From Trichomonas vaginalis G3 (taxonomy: Eukaryota; Parabasalia; Trichomonadida; Trichomonadidae), in contig NC_067205.1 in the NCBI RefSeq assembly GCF_026262505.1, forward strand, positions 4,774,001-4,838,000: DNA of 64,000 nt, in the 5' to 3' direction. The notes beneath the pieces are model-generated. The model saw only the letters and a program-made list of their open reading frames with translations. It had not been told where the DNA came from and did no database searches. Positions 1 to 9,981 of the stretch are shown here, piece by piece (the first letter of the stretch is position 1; the number at the start of each line of letters is the position of its first letter). Made by a program: the position numbers and the translations under genes.

Positions 1-1603
1 ATTCATTCTTAGATGTATTTCTTGTTATTTGCTCAAATCGTTTCATGTCTTGGGAGCAACATATCTTAAAATTTGTATCAGTTTTAAATTGTCCATGGAT
101 GATAACTTTCTGATTTGGAAAGAAATATGTTGATCTGTTTTTATAGATGGATATCTCTGGAGGATTTGTTTCAACAATCAAAACAAATTATTGAATAATA
201 TTTGATTTTGTCCCTAATTCATCGATTGCATAAAAATCAAAATGAATTTGTGAACTAATTGGGAAATTGATGATATCAATTTTTATCGTACCTGTAACAA
301 ATGAATCACTCGAAACCATTTCTGAACTTGTGTATAAATCGTGATCTTCATATTTGCATTTAAATGTGACATTTCCGAGGCTTATTCCTGCGAGTTCGAC
401 TGTGACTCGTTCTCCGATTAAAAGTATCTCTGGGACTTTATTGACTAAAATGACGTCTTCTATTTTATAATATGGGACTGATTCAGAAAACATGAAGTAA
501 GAAATTTGATAATAACCTCTTTCACTTGGAACTTTAAATGTGTCATTAAAAATATAATTCTGACTGTCATCTTGATGTGTTTGAATTAACTCATAATCTT
601 GTAGACCAGATGAGTTAACAGTTCTAGAAATGTTGTATACTTCATTAAAATTATATGTAAACAATATTAGATCTAATGTGAGATTCGTGTCAGGATAATA
701 ACAACTCCTTTTTGGTGAAAATATCTCAATATTAATGACAATAGGTGTGATTCTTACGTATCCTTGACCTCGGTTGCCTATCAATCTTTCTGTGAATGAG
801 TATGGTGAAGGCATTGATTCGTTGCCTGGGATGATTATTCCATTCTTGATAAAAGATTCATTTATGAAAGAACTTCCACCACCTCCAGCTGAATAGTAAT
901 CTCCACCAGCACCACCATAATAGCCAGAACCACCTCCTGAAGCCTCATGATAGCCTCTAGCTTCACAATTTCCTCCATAAAATTTGCCACCATTATTATT
1001 AGAATTTGCATAATTTGTTCCATAGCTTGTTTGAGTAGCACCTGTTCCACATCGTAAATTACCATAATATTTAGTGCAATGTGATCCATCCCCACCTGAA
1101 ACTCCCCCTCCATATCCGCCATATGTATATTGATTAAAAAATGTTCCAGCACCAGATCCAGCACCAGCACCGGCAAAAAGAATTCCACTTTCATTTTTAG
1201 CTTCACCAATTGAAATGAAACTCATTCCTCCTCCTGATGATGAATAGAATTCATCATCATCATATGAACTTAACCCACGCCCTCCTCCTCCAAATGTGTT
1301 TCATAATATTGTTATAGGTTTACCGATATCACTATCATGCCTTAATATTTCAGTAGTTCCCATTTCACCGCAGAAAATATAAAGAGTTGTTTGCCGAGAA
1401 ATATCAAGCTCTCCACTGGCATAGCCACCTTTGCCACCTTCATATAATGTTCCGTTATATGTAACATTGCCTCCTTGTGCACCCCATGCTTCAAGCCTGT
1501 ATCTACCTGGTGGAAGATCTCTTCTAAATGGTTGGCAATCGAGATAATTTGTGCAATTATACACATATAGCTCACTGCGAATGAAGAGATCCCAAAGTAT
1601 CAA
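1..1603 (-). pseudogene. Glycine-rich (Gly_rich / ALK-LTK-type) surface-type protein, decayed and cut by the window edge
   Basis: I recognise the Gly_rich family (Pfam PF12810 type), which is known to be greatly expanded in Trichomonas vaginalis; its function is not established. The N-terminal part carries the family signature CTNYLDCQPF, then PGRYRLEAWGAQGG, then GGKGGY and a gly-rich stretch full of GGG, GGAGG and SGGGSGYYGG. A less gly-rich region with beta-sandwich-like character follows. The single reading frame runs from about 1603 down to position 1 and is crossed by two in-frame stops, TGA at 1301-1303 and TAA at 188-190; sequence beyond both still reads like the family. No ATG is in frame before an upstream stop, so the 5' end is also missing or altered. 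Most likely a host pseudogene; sequencing error at one stop is possible. Confidence 0.75.
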
Positions 1604-2110
1604 AGTAAATGAGATTTCAAATTAAAATCTCAGATTAATATAAAATTGACAATAAAATAAATTCATATGGATTTGTTGGTCCTGTAAAATTTTGATAATT
1701 AGAAGATTTCAAAATATGTTAATTTACATGGATATTTTCAGTAATCATGATATTAATTATTTTAAAAATTATAATTTGGACGATACTAATGGTTTCCTAT
1801 ATTACAATTGATTTGTAGATTTACATTGGAGAAAAGCTTCTTAAGCTTTTTAATCCCATAAATGGCCATCATTTGGAAATAAAAAGTGTCAATAAATTGA
1901 ATAAATTAACACATTTTTACTGATTCATATGTATTTACTGATTTTTATTTTGATGAAAAGAAAACAACAAAATTTATGAATGCTTATAATTATGATAAAA
2001 GGAATATGATGAGAAGAAGTTGAATTTAGAAATATTCAAAAGGAGATTGGGACAAAGTTGCAATTCGGCACTTTTTGTAAAAAAAATGGGGTCATACTCA
2101 TAATGAATAG
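1604..2110. other. AT-rich spacer without a gene
   Basis: No open frame with recognisable content on either strand. It separates the glycine-rich pseudogene from the 121-bp tandem repeat. Confidence 0.6.
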
Positions 2111-2395
2111 AGACTTATAGCCAAGTCTTGATATCATGCAGGGAGAATATACATTGATAAGCAATTATATTTTATAGTAGTAGTATTCAGAAATTCTTAC
2201 AATTTACAATACAATTTTCAAAAATGGATAAAGACTAATAGCCAAGTCTTGATATCATGCAGGGAGAATATACATAGATAAGCAATTATATTTTATAGTA
2301 GTAGTATTCAGAAATTCTTACAATTTACAATACAATTTTCAAAAATGGATAAAGACTAATAGCCAAGTCTTGATATCATGAAGGGAGACTCTCTA
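2111..2395. repeat. 121-bp tandem repeat, about 2.3 copies
   Basis: The phrase AGACTTATAGCCAAGTCTTG, or a close variant, begins at 2111, 2232 and 2353, giving an exact 121-bp period. Copies 1 and 2 are nearly identical along their full length; copy 3 diverges after about 40 bp. Each copy starts with a small inverted repeat, AGACTT...AAGTCT. No coding potential is visible. The near identity implies a recent local duplication. Confidence 0.85.
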
Positions 2396-2597
2396 CAAAT
2401 ACAAAAATTGATTATCATAAGGAAATACAAATTTATCAATTTTCATGTGAAAATTACATAAATTTGTTCTCCAATAAATAGCAATAATACTTTGAATGTT
2501 ATATTAAGTAATATAGCTTCAGGTAAATAAGCTTACACTTCAAAAATATACTGTTTATTCATTAATTTTTAAAAAAGTCCAAATTATCTAATCTTGC

Positions 2598-2843
2598 TTA
2601 CTCTTCCTTTAAACTTCTTTGTGCCAAATTTAATATTGCCTTCAAAGATGGAATAAGGACATTAGGTTCAATCCTTCGGCTTTCGACAATTTCCAAAATG
2701 TGTTGAATTAATTTCAAACATTCATCGTGTTTTGAAGCTCTTTGCTCAACAATCTGATTACCTGCCCTTGTAAGAATTCTTACTGCTCTATCTTCATTCA
2801 AAACATTAGCGACTTGAACCTTAATAATCGCATTTGGAATCAC
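2598..2843 (-). CDS. Short unrecognised helical ORF, probably a gene fragment
   Basis: An 81-residue open frame that begins with GTG rather than ATG and stays open further upstream, reading into a hydrophobic stretch. The peptide is mostly predicted helix, with LKLIQHILEIVESRR and LIPSLKAILNLAQRSLKEE resembling the pitch of HEAT/armadillo-type helices, though I cannot assign a family. The lack of an ATG suggests a remnant of a longer host gene. It stands alone between a tandem repeat and the second glycine-rich gene. Low confidence that it is expressed. Confidence 0.3.
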   Translation of the reverse strand: MIPNAIIKVQVANVLNEDRAVRILTRAGNQIVEQRASKHDECLKLIQHILEIVESRRIEPNVLIPSLKAILNLAQRSLKEE

Positions 2844-3181
2844 AACAGTGATGAGAGTTATGACGATATAAAAAAATATTTTATTATACTCATTCGAAAT
2901 TAAAAATAATAAAATTTATATATATTAATTTCATTAAATCAAGGTTAAAAATCTCACCGGAAAAATAACCTCAGTGTGATAAATTTATCACCGGAAAAAT
3001 TTACAATAAGGTTAATACCGAAAATATCGAAAAATCAACATTTAAGGTTAATTTAAGAGTATGCACTTTTGTCACCTACTCTATTCAAAAGTTCAATTCG
3101 ATTTCATTTCACAAGATTAGAGTAATAAATATTTTGTTTTCAACAATATAATTTAATATGATTTCTTTTTCTGTATAATAA

Positions 3182-4132
3182 GAGAAAATTATCAATTCAG
3201 ATAAAAAAGAAATTAATTTTGAGTTCAAAGGTAAAAATTACTATACATTTGAACCTCAACATGTGAGGTTAAAGAAAGGATACTATTTATTTGAATTATG
3301 GGGTTGTTCAAGTACAGGTTATCAAGATTCAGACACATATCTACAACCATCAAGAGGATCTTTTGTTTCTGGTTATATACTACTAAAAAAGACAAATGAT
3401 TTCTATGTACACGTATGTTCGAAAGGTCAATATTATATGTACAAGAATTCATATGGAGGGGGAGGTCAGGGACAATTCGGGGGAGGCGGATCAAGTGATA
3501 TCCGTCTTTTATCAGGAGAATATGATGATTTCGAATCTCTGAAAAGCAGAATCATCGTTGCAGCAGGTGCAGGAGGTTCAGACTCTAAAGATCAAGGAGG
3601 TCCAGGAGGATCATTAAAAGGATACAACAGCACACAAAACAAAGGTAAAGGAGGAACACAAACATTTGGAAGCATCGGCATTGAAAATGGTAAATTTGGA
3701 AAAGGATGTGGTGAAAACAGAACAATTGGACTAGAACAATATCACCTCGGAACATCAGGAGGTGGTTCAGGATACTTTGGTGGTGGAACATCAGATGATT
3801 ATGGTTCAGGTGGTGGAAGTTGTTACATCAGTGGACATGAAGGTTGTGTTTCTGTCATCAAAGAATCAAAAATGGATAATATATCTTTCAAAACACAAGG
3901 AGATATCAGTATCCACTATTCAGGATTTAAATTCGAAAGAACAGTTATTGATGATGGAAAACATGAAATGAAATCTCCAAATGGTACATTCGAAATCGGA
4001 CATCTTGGAAATGGATTTGTTCGAATTACAACAATATTTGACATATCAGAAATTTCTTGTAATTTTATTCCTTACTATTCTATAATGCATTCTTTTGTAT
4101 TTCATATATTTTTATCATCTTTAATCTATTGA
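3182..4132 (+). pseudogene. Glycine-rich (Gly_rich-type) protein lacking an ATG
   Basis: The open frame runs from just after a TAA at 3179-3181 to 4132 and is clearly coding: KGYYLFELWGCSS, GGGGQGQFGGGGSSDIR, IIVAAGAGG and GGGSGYFGGG are typical of the trichomonad glycine-rich family, with the usual order of an aromatic beta-strand segment, a gly-rich core, then GNGFVRITTI near the end. The C-terminus is a hydrophobic tail rich in F, I and L. There is no ATG in the N-terminal part, only a GTG at 3263, so the start and probably a signal segment have been lost. It is in the opposite orientation to its relative at 1-1603. Either a 5'-truncated pseudogene or a gene with an unannotated start. Confidence 0.65.
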
Positions 4133-4576
4133 TTATAATGATAAATATTCTATTTTAATGGTAATAATCAACATTCAAGATATAAATGAATGATGAGTAA
4201 ATTTTGAAATTTTACCATCAATTAATGTTGGAATATCATTATCTCTATCAAAGGATTAAATTTAATTTTAGGTATATATGGTTTTGTTATCTCTAATTTT
4301 AGCAGTTCTTTTTGATCTGTTTGTGATTTCCTGTTTTCGGCAAAATATACAATAATAAAAATGATTGGCTATTGTTTTTGAGAAAATATCAATGCAATAA
4401 AGTTTATCAAGATATACATCATTGTTGGAAAAATTAAAATTAAATTCATTCTTTCTAATTAAACTCGATATATTTCTCATGGTTTGTTAAAGTGTGTTTA
4501 GAAGATGCTGCTTTGTACTTGCATTTAAAAACTTCTCCTCTTTTATTAGAATTCGTTTGAGACCCTTGCGCAGAGA
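4133..4576. other. Intergenic, no supported gene
   Basis: AT-rich. A 70-codon minus-strand frame exists here but has no recognisable content or compositional support. Confidence 0.5.
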
Positions 4577-4882
4577 AGATTATCATTATGACTACAATTG
4601 TATTCTAATTGAGTTTGAAGTGTAAAATATGAATGAAATCATCGATACTTGTAATCCTTTAAAAAAAATGCCAACAATTTTTTTTCCAAAAAATACCAAA
4701 AAAAGTGACATAAAATGTTTTGATTGTCAATTTCAAGGGATTTAATCCCTTGATAAAGATAATGACATTGTAATTTTAATTATACAATCTTTATACTTAA
4801 ATAATATTATGCTCTTATTAAAAGAAAACTATTTTTTTGTGTGATAAACAAAATTTCGGACTTAATTCTTTCGAATATTTTT
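4577..4882 (+). repeat. Duplicated leader upstream of beta-helix gene, copy A
   Basis: Closely matches 30472-30916 upstream of the paralogue. Shared blocks include the stretch ending CTAATTG...GAAGTGTAAAATATGAAT, the block AAAAAGTGACATAAAATG, and the gene-proximal block ending AAAAGAAAACTATT. Copy B carries about 150 bp extra near 30525-30685. A perfect palindrome, TCAAGGGAT-TTA-ATCCCTTGA, lies at 4733-4753 and is identical in copy B. Its conservation in a spacer suggests it belongs to the promoter or leader, or that the duplication is young. Confidence 0.75.
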
Positions 4883-5941
4883 ATGAATTATATGAAAATG
4901 AGACACTTATTGATACTATTCTTGGATTCCGGTCCAAATCTTGATACTTGGACACATTTTTATGACAATTCAAATATCACTGAAAATCACACTGAAAATA
5001 CAAAATTAAATCCAACTGTATCAGGAAATTATTATGTTACAACATGTTTATTCAATGGAATTAATGATATTGTTGTCTATATAGACAAAGGAGATCAAAC
5101 AAAACTTCTTATTTCTATTTCTGGATTCAATGGCACAAAAACTCCATCTTTTACAGTTTTTTCTTATTGGGGAAGTTGTGTTATCTATCGAACATGTGCC
5201 ACAAAATCTATACAAACACAATCAGGATATGAAGGAGTATTTTTATATTCAAAAATATCAGGATTCAATACAAACAACAAAAACATTTTTGAAGATTCAA
5301 CAGTCTTTGATTGTGGAGACTCAATAGATAAAGGAGATTCAATTAATGATTTAAGATACGGAAATCTTAGTTATTCACGAAATAACATAACAAATAACAA
5401 ATGTAAAGATGATGTTTCACTTGACATTTGTTCATGGACGAAATGCAACATCAGTCAATCATCTTTCATTGATAATAAAGCAAACCATGAATGCTTTTGT
5501 TTTGGTCGTATTGGTCTATATCAATTTTATTTATGTAATATCATTAGAAACAATGCTGCTGTATATTGTTTTTATTTATATGATGCAAAAGTTAAATTTG
5601 ACTCTTGTTCAATCAAAAAGAATAATTGTCCACAAACATTTAATTTATCTGGTTCATGTTCAGCTACAATCATCAATAGTGATTATGATGGACAAACATC
5701 AAGTGTAACAATAATAAATCCAAAAAACAATATCTACAACAAATTATCACATCTTTCTACAGGACTTTGCGAAGCAAAATTTAAAATTGAAAATAATTTG
5801 GAAAAAAAAAATGACATAAAAAAATTCAACCAAATGAAAAATTTTTTCACCTCCCAATATTTAATCCACTACCAACGTAATAATCTTCTTGATATTTCTC
5901 ACATTTCATCATATTCAATTTTATCACTGATTAAAAAATAA
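4883..5941 (+). CDS. Beta-helix (Pmp-like) protein, copy A
   Basis: Trichomonad protein of about 350 residues. I chose the ATG at 4883, with in-frame alternatives at 4892 and 4898; the paralogue starts at the position matching 4898. After a short hydrophobic start (HLLILFLDSGP), the protein reads as repeated short strands with Asn ladders: YSRNNITNNK, SFIDNKA, CNIIRNNAA and CSIKKNNC. This FxxN-like pattern is what right-handed beta-helix and polymorphic-membrane-protein-like proteins of T. vaginalis show. Cysteines are frequent. I see no clear C-terminal membrane anchor. It is one half of a duplicated locus with 30917-31959. Surface or secreted adhesion-type role is inference only. Confidence 0.7.
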   Translation: MNYMKMRHLLILFLDSGPNLDTWTHFYDNSNITENHTENTKLNPTVSGNYYVTTCLFNGINDIVVYIDKGDQTKLLISISGFNGTKTPSFTVFSYWGSCVIYRTCATKSIQTQSGYEGVFLYSKISGFNTNNKNIFEDSTVFDCGDSIDKGDSINDLRYGNLSYSRNNITNNKCKDDVSLDICSWTKCNISQSSFIDNKANHECFCFGRIGLYQFYLCNIIRNNAAVYCFYLYDAKVKFDSCSIKKNNCPQTFNLSGSCSATIINSDYDGQTSSVTIINPKNNIYNKLSHLSTGLCEAKFKIENNLEKKNDIKKFNQMKNFFTSQYLIHYQRNNLLDISHISSYSILSLIKK

Positions 5942-5979
5942 TTTTCCAAATTTAATAATATCCAATTTTTAAACATTCA

Positions 5980-6256
5980 ATGGACTCTTCACCTGCATTT
6001 GCTCTTGTTCTGAAAACAAAATAAATGAAAACAGATCATAACATTGAAGATTATGATTCGTATTGGATTTCTAATAAGGATTATTCACAATATGATTCAG
6101 ATTCGCAATATTTCAATTTTTAGAAGATTCAATTTCAAATGTTTTATAATAAAACAGAAGAAAAGTAAAAACTTCGACATTGATATTGAAAGCTGTCTTA
6201 GATCAGTTAGCGATGTGGAATCTACTGACCAATTATAAGAATTACAAAAAATGATT
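5980..6256 (+). pseudogene. 5' fragment of the coiled-coil gene found intact at 33843
   Basis: Begins ATGGACTCTTCACCTGCATT and follows the first 270 bp or so of the 33843-35048 gene closely, including the blocks encoding CLRSVS and ESTDQL. An in-frame TAA occurs after 14 codons and small indels shift the frame further on. Similarity ends abruptly at about 6256, where an unrelated open frame begins. It lies only 38 bp after the beta-helix gene, whereas the intact relative lies about 1.9 kb after its beta-helix neighbour. Confidence 0.8.
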
Positions 6257-6258
6257 AA

Positions 6259-7455
6259 GTTATTCAACCTGGCCGTAACAGTTTGCTTCCTTTAGGAATA
6301 CAATCATTCATTCATTCACTTTTTGTTCTTGATGAACAAAACAATTTGTTCTCAGTTTATAATTTTTGTGAAGATATCGAACTTCGAAAATATTTATATG
6401 AACTTTCATTAAAATTCAAAGAAGGCTTGATCAAAGAAGAAGACTTTGTTCGTGAGACATATTTATCATTTCGACTTGCATATCATATCATTGTTGTCAA
6501 ATCTACTAAATATCTTTCAATCATCTCATGCAAAGCTCATGTCAACATTATGAGGTCAGTTGAAGTTCTTTTCCATGCAGTTATGTCAGTTTTGATCACA
6601 CACAACCACAGTAAGTTAATTCATGTTAAATCAACAATTGAATATGAAGATATTATGTATGTTCAAAATCGTTCAGCAAATTTAGCAACAATTGAACGAA
6701 ATTCACAAGGAAACATCAAGATTTATGGCAATTTGTTTGGAAACCGATGCAGTAATGAAGTTGAGAAAGATTTATTTGAATTAATTGATAAATATCAAAT
6801 CAACAAAAACATAAATGAAATCTCAGAATTCATTCTTCCATTTTGGATTTCAAATTATGAATGTCACTTTTTACTTATAATTGGTCGATATGTTTTATCT
6901 AAAATCACAGGTCGAACTATATATATTGGATTTATTAGTGATGTTTCCGATATATTAAATTATGACAAAGAACTGTTAATTCAACATTTATCTGCATCAA
7001 TGATGAATTTTCAACGAGTTCAAGGCATTGATTATCATTTAGAACTTCGTGAATTTAGTATTAGAATTTTTCATGAATTACCACCTAATTCATTCATTAC
7101 ATTGACGAAAATCTCAGACATGAAAAAGATTGAAGTTTTTTCTAAAGAATCACAATATTTAGTTCGTTTAATCAAAGAAGATTCATCACCTGTTCTTGCA
7201 CAGACTGTTCCTATTGGAGATTCAGGTGATTTCTTCTTTTATCCTATCAAACATTTATCAAAGACACTTGAATACCACAAAATCACATCATTTAGTGATT
7301 GTAATGTCGACAAGAACGAAGTTCGTGTTAGTTTTATGAATTTGATTACAGACGCATTTTTAGATTTCGGAATTCAATCATCAGATAAACCGAAGAAAGA
7401 ATTTCATTTCCCACCAGAATTATCACATTGCAAGCGATGTTCAAATCATTTATAA
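6259..7455 (+). CDS. Unrecognised conserved-looking protein, N-terminus missing
   Basis: The frame is open from just after a TAA at 6256-6258 to a TAA at 7453-7455, about 398 codons, without any ATG near the beginning; the first usable codon is a TTG at 6283. Composition and frame-specific codon use look coding. The start reads QSFIHSLFVLDEQNNLFSVY, then alternating helices and strands, ending with a cysteine pair, CKRCSNHL. I do not recognise the family; the opening strand pattern weakly recalls longin-like folds but I would not assign it. It abuts the coiled-coil gene fragment, so it looks like the 3' part of another gene joined there by rearrangement. Confidence 0.5.
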   Translation, partial: VIQPGRNSLLPLGIQSFIHSLFVLDEQNNLFSVYNFCEDIELRKYLYELSLKFKEGLIKEEDFVRETYLSFRLAYHIIVVKSTKYLSIISCKAHVNIMRSVEVLFHAVMSVLITHNHSKLIHVKSTIEYEDIMYVQNRSANLATIERNSQGNIKIYGNLFGNRCSNEVEKDLFELIDKYQINKNINEISEFILPFWISNYECHFLLIIGRYVLSKITGRTIYIGFISDVSDILNYDKELLIQHLSASMMNFQRVQGIDYHLELREFSIRIFHELPPNSFITLTKISDMKKIEVFSKESQYLVRLIKEDSSPVLAQTVPIGDSGDFFFYPIKHLSKTLEYHKITSFSDCNVDKNEVRVSFMNLITDAFLDFGIQSSDKPKKEFHFPPELSHCKRCSNHL

Positions 7456-7589
7456 AACATCGCATCATGTATTTATTCATCATCTTTATCACAATTTTAT
7501 ATCAAAGTTGAAGAATGTTTTAATTTTGGAAGTTCATTATAATTTGTTATTTAGAAGAGAACGACAAAATCCGACCATTTTTGATCTCC

Positions 7590-8132
7590 ATGACATTTAA
7601 GAATTCTATTTTTTGTGTTATCTTTACATCAGTTGAAAATGAAGTTTATTTATCTAATAAAGTTATTTTAGTTCAAACAGCTATGGATGCATTTGGAACA
7701 ACAGGTCGCATCTTCCCATATAAATACGAGTTCACAGAAACTCCAGACCGAGATTACACAACATCACCAAGTGGTTTTAGTCCAGTTTTGTTATCAGAAA
7801 CTAGTTACAAAAACATTTATTTGCCCGAACACAGAGAATTGATGCGTAAACAGATCTCATCAGGTAAGGTTGAAATGTTTTTCATTGTTAAATACGAGAC
7901 ATTGAAATGGTACTTGTCTAAAGGCTCCATGTATGGTGATGAATTGCGTGGTGTCTGTGTTAACATTCCAGATTATTTAGTTAAATCTAAATATTCACCA
8001 CAAAATATGATTCATTTTACAAATGTTTTCGAAGATAAATTCAAGAAACTCACATATGAAACAGGTGAAGATATTACAACATTCTATGAAGCCGTTAAAG
8101 ATGTTCTTAAAGCATGGAGAATAGAAAACTAA
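7590..8132 (+). CDS. Unrecognised 180-residue protein
   Basis: The ATG at 7590 is the first in a frame that is open for about 20 codons further upstream, so the true N-terminus may lie elsewhere. A second ATG at 7683 starts MDAFGTTGRIFPYKYEF. The body is hydrophilic and globular-looking, with no membrane span after residue 30. It ends DVLKAWRIEN. No family recognised. It lies 135 bp after the preceding ORF in the same orientation, so the two could be remnants of one older locus. Confidence 0.5.
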   Translation: MTFKNSIFCVIFTSVENEVYLSNKVILVQTAMDAFGTTGRIFPYKYEFTETPDRDYTTSPSGFSPVLLSETSYKNIYLPEHRELMRKQISSGKVEMFFIVKYETLKWYLSKGSMYGDELRGVCVNIPDYLVKSKYSPQNMIHFTNVFEDKFKKLTYETGEDITTFYEAVKDVLKAWRIEN

Positions 8133-8738
8133 TATATTTTAATTTTAACATTTTATTTTTGTTTGATATATATTATAAAATATATTATATATAGGTAAAA
8201 TCATACAGTTTTTATGCATCTTATAATGAATTCATAAGCGTTCTATTTGTATATTTAAAATTCTCATTAATATAAATAGTGAATTGTAATTTTGTAAATC
8301 GTATTAATAATGTGGATGTATGCTAATGTTATCAATATATTTTCATTAGGATAAGTCTATTACATAACAATATGTGGGTAACTACGATAATATTGTCCAC
8401 CCTATATTTTGTTTGTATGCTTGCTTGAATGTTTGTTACAATTAATTGTTCGGTGCAAATCATGCGAAAAATCAATTATTTAAAATTTGGAATGAAACAT
8501 CATCATAACATCGATTATTAGTTATATTGTTTCTTGAATAACTTAGATTGTTGAAATTGGATTCTATTAATTGATAACGATTCGTTAAAATGTGTTTAAC
8601 AGATTCGTTTTTTTTTTGGGGGGTGGCATCAGAATGCAAATGGTTTACCGAATTTGAAAGGGCTTTGAAATCACTATAGGAAGTAATATAAACTATAATT
8701 CTAATATATCTCTCAATTTTCTCACTATATAAAGATCC
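8133..8738. other. AT-rich host flank left of element 1
   Basis: No gene seen. It includes a run of T then G near 8607-8624 and ends at the element boundary. The phrase GAAAGGGCTTTGA at about 8656 recurs in inverted form right of the element (about 30316), a weak hint of an older repeat around the insertion point. Confidence 0.5.
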
Positions 8739-8744
8739 TTATTA
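8739..8744. repeat. Candidate target-site duplication, left
   Basis: TTATTA immediately before the terminal A tract; the same six bases occur at 30251-30256 immediately after the terminal T tract. Six-base duplications are usual for Mavericks. The flanking homopolymers make the exact edge ambiguous by a base or two. Confidence 0.55.
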
Positions 8745-9800
8745 AAAAAAAAAAAAAAAAAAAAAAAAAGGTAGTGGGGCTTCCAGGCACTTCGTGCCTT
8801 CTAGCCCTGAAGATGATTAGTATAAATGAAGTTTTTATTCGGAGGGCTTCCAGGCGCGTTGCGCCCTCTAGCCCATAAGAAATTTTGCCCAAGACCCAAG
8901 AGGAGGACCGAACCCCAGCCGTTGACACTTTTTCTGTCGCTTTTCACAAATTATATATGTTTTCATGTTTTGTCACTTTTCTGTCACTTTTCGGGTAAAA
9001 ACATTTTTATTATTATATATAAATGAATTTTACAAAACCACCGTTACCGTTCTTTGGAAATAAGAGTAGATGTAAAGATATTATATTGAGAGAACTTAAG
9101 AAACTACCGAATGGTCTAACATTTGTAGATTTGTTCGGTGGAAGTTTCTATATATCCCATTTATGTCATATAATATTCCCAGACTCAAAGATTATATGCA
9201 ATGACTTCGACAACTATATGGACCGTCTCAAACATATTCCAGACACAAACAATATATTGAAAGAGTTAAAAGAAAAGATACCTATAGGTAAGATGGAACG
9301 TATACCATTAGATAAGAAAAAATATTGTGAGAGAGGTTTTGAAAAAAGCAGAATATATAGACTGGGATAGTATATCTGCTAGACTATTATATAGTGGTTC
9401 TATAAGAGTTCATGACATTGAAACACTTATGTCAAAAGTTTTATATCTTAACTATACAAATGTTTTCAAAGAGGACATAGAAAAATATATTGAGGGTATA
9501 GAGTTTGTGAGATGTCATTGGACAGAGTTGTATGAAAAATATAAAGACAAGGAAAATGTTTTCTTTATAGTGGACCCGCCGTTCTATAACACATGGGATT
9601 TTCAATACCAAGTAGACTGGACTTTGAGAGACTCTTTAGAAACTTTAGACGTTATACATAACCATCCATGCTTTTACTTTACATCCGATAAAAGTGGTTT
9701 GGAAACCGTTATGAGATGGTTAGAGGACATACATGACTATGAGTTTATATATGACAAGATAGAATATGAGAGAGGTCCTATAAACCGGAGAAAGTGTCAC
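8745..9800 (+). repeat. Element 1 left terminal inverted repeat
   Basis: A26 tract, then about 250 bp of noncoding terminal sequence, then a methyltransferase gene. It matches the right arm in inverted orientation from 8770 to about 9800. The outer part holds two consecutive hairpin units, GGGCTTCCAGGCAC...AGCCC and GGGCTTCCAGGCGC...AGCCC, discussed in the findings. Confidence 0.88.
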
Positions 9801-9857
9801 AATAAAGAAATTTTATTAGTAAGTAAATGTGGTTTGAAATCGGACTACTTGTTTTAG
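9023..9857 (+). pseudogene. DNA N6-adenine methyltransferase (D12/Dam type), left copy of element 1
   Basis: Class D12 adenine methyltransferase part of the fossil element: the FFGNKS motif binds AdoMet, FVDLFGGS matches the D12 signature, and DPPFYNTWDF is the catalytic DPPY-type motif. It lies inside the terminal repeat and is duplicated at the other end. Broken. Role in the element is unknown; marking or protecting element DNA is inference. Confidence 0.85.
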
Positions 9858-9981
9858 GTTTTTTCCATTGTGTCATTTATTTATTTGACGTGGCAGAAAA
9901 GTACAGAGAATATGAAGATGAACCAATGCCTGCAAATGTTCAGCATATGTACTCGTAAGAGATATTTTTATCTAATATTAA

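Noticed and set aside
4268-4480. 70-codon minus-strand frame
   Set aside because: Low complexity, AT-driven, no recognisable content, isolated.
8725-9026. Two short overlapping ORFs across the left terminal repeat
   Set aside because: They include the A tract and the noncoding terminal repeat, and the same frames appear in the right arm only because the repeat is conserved.
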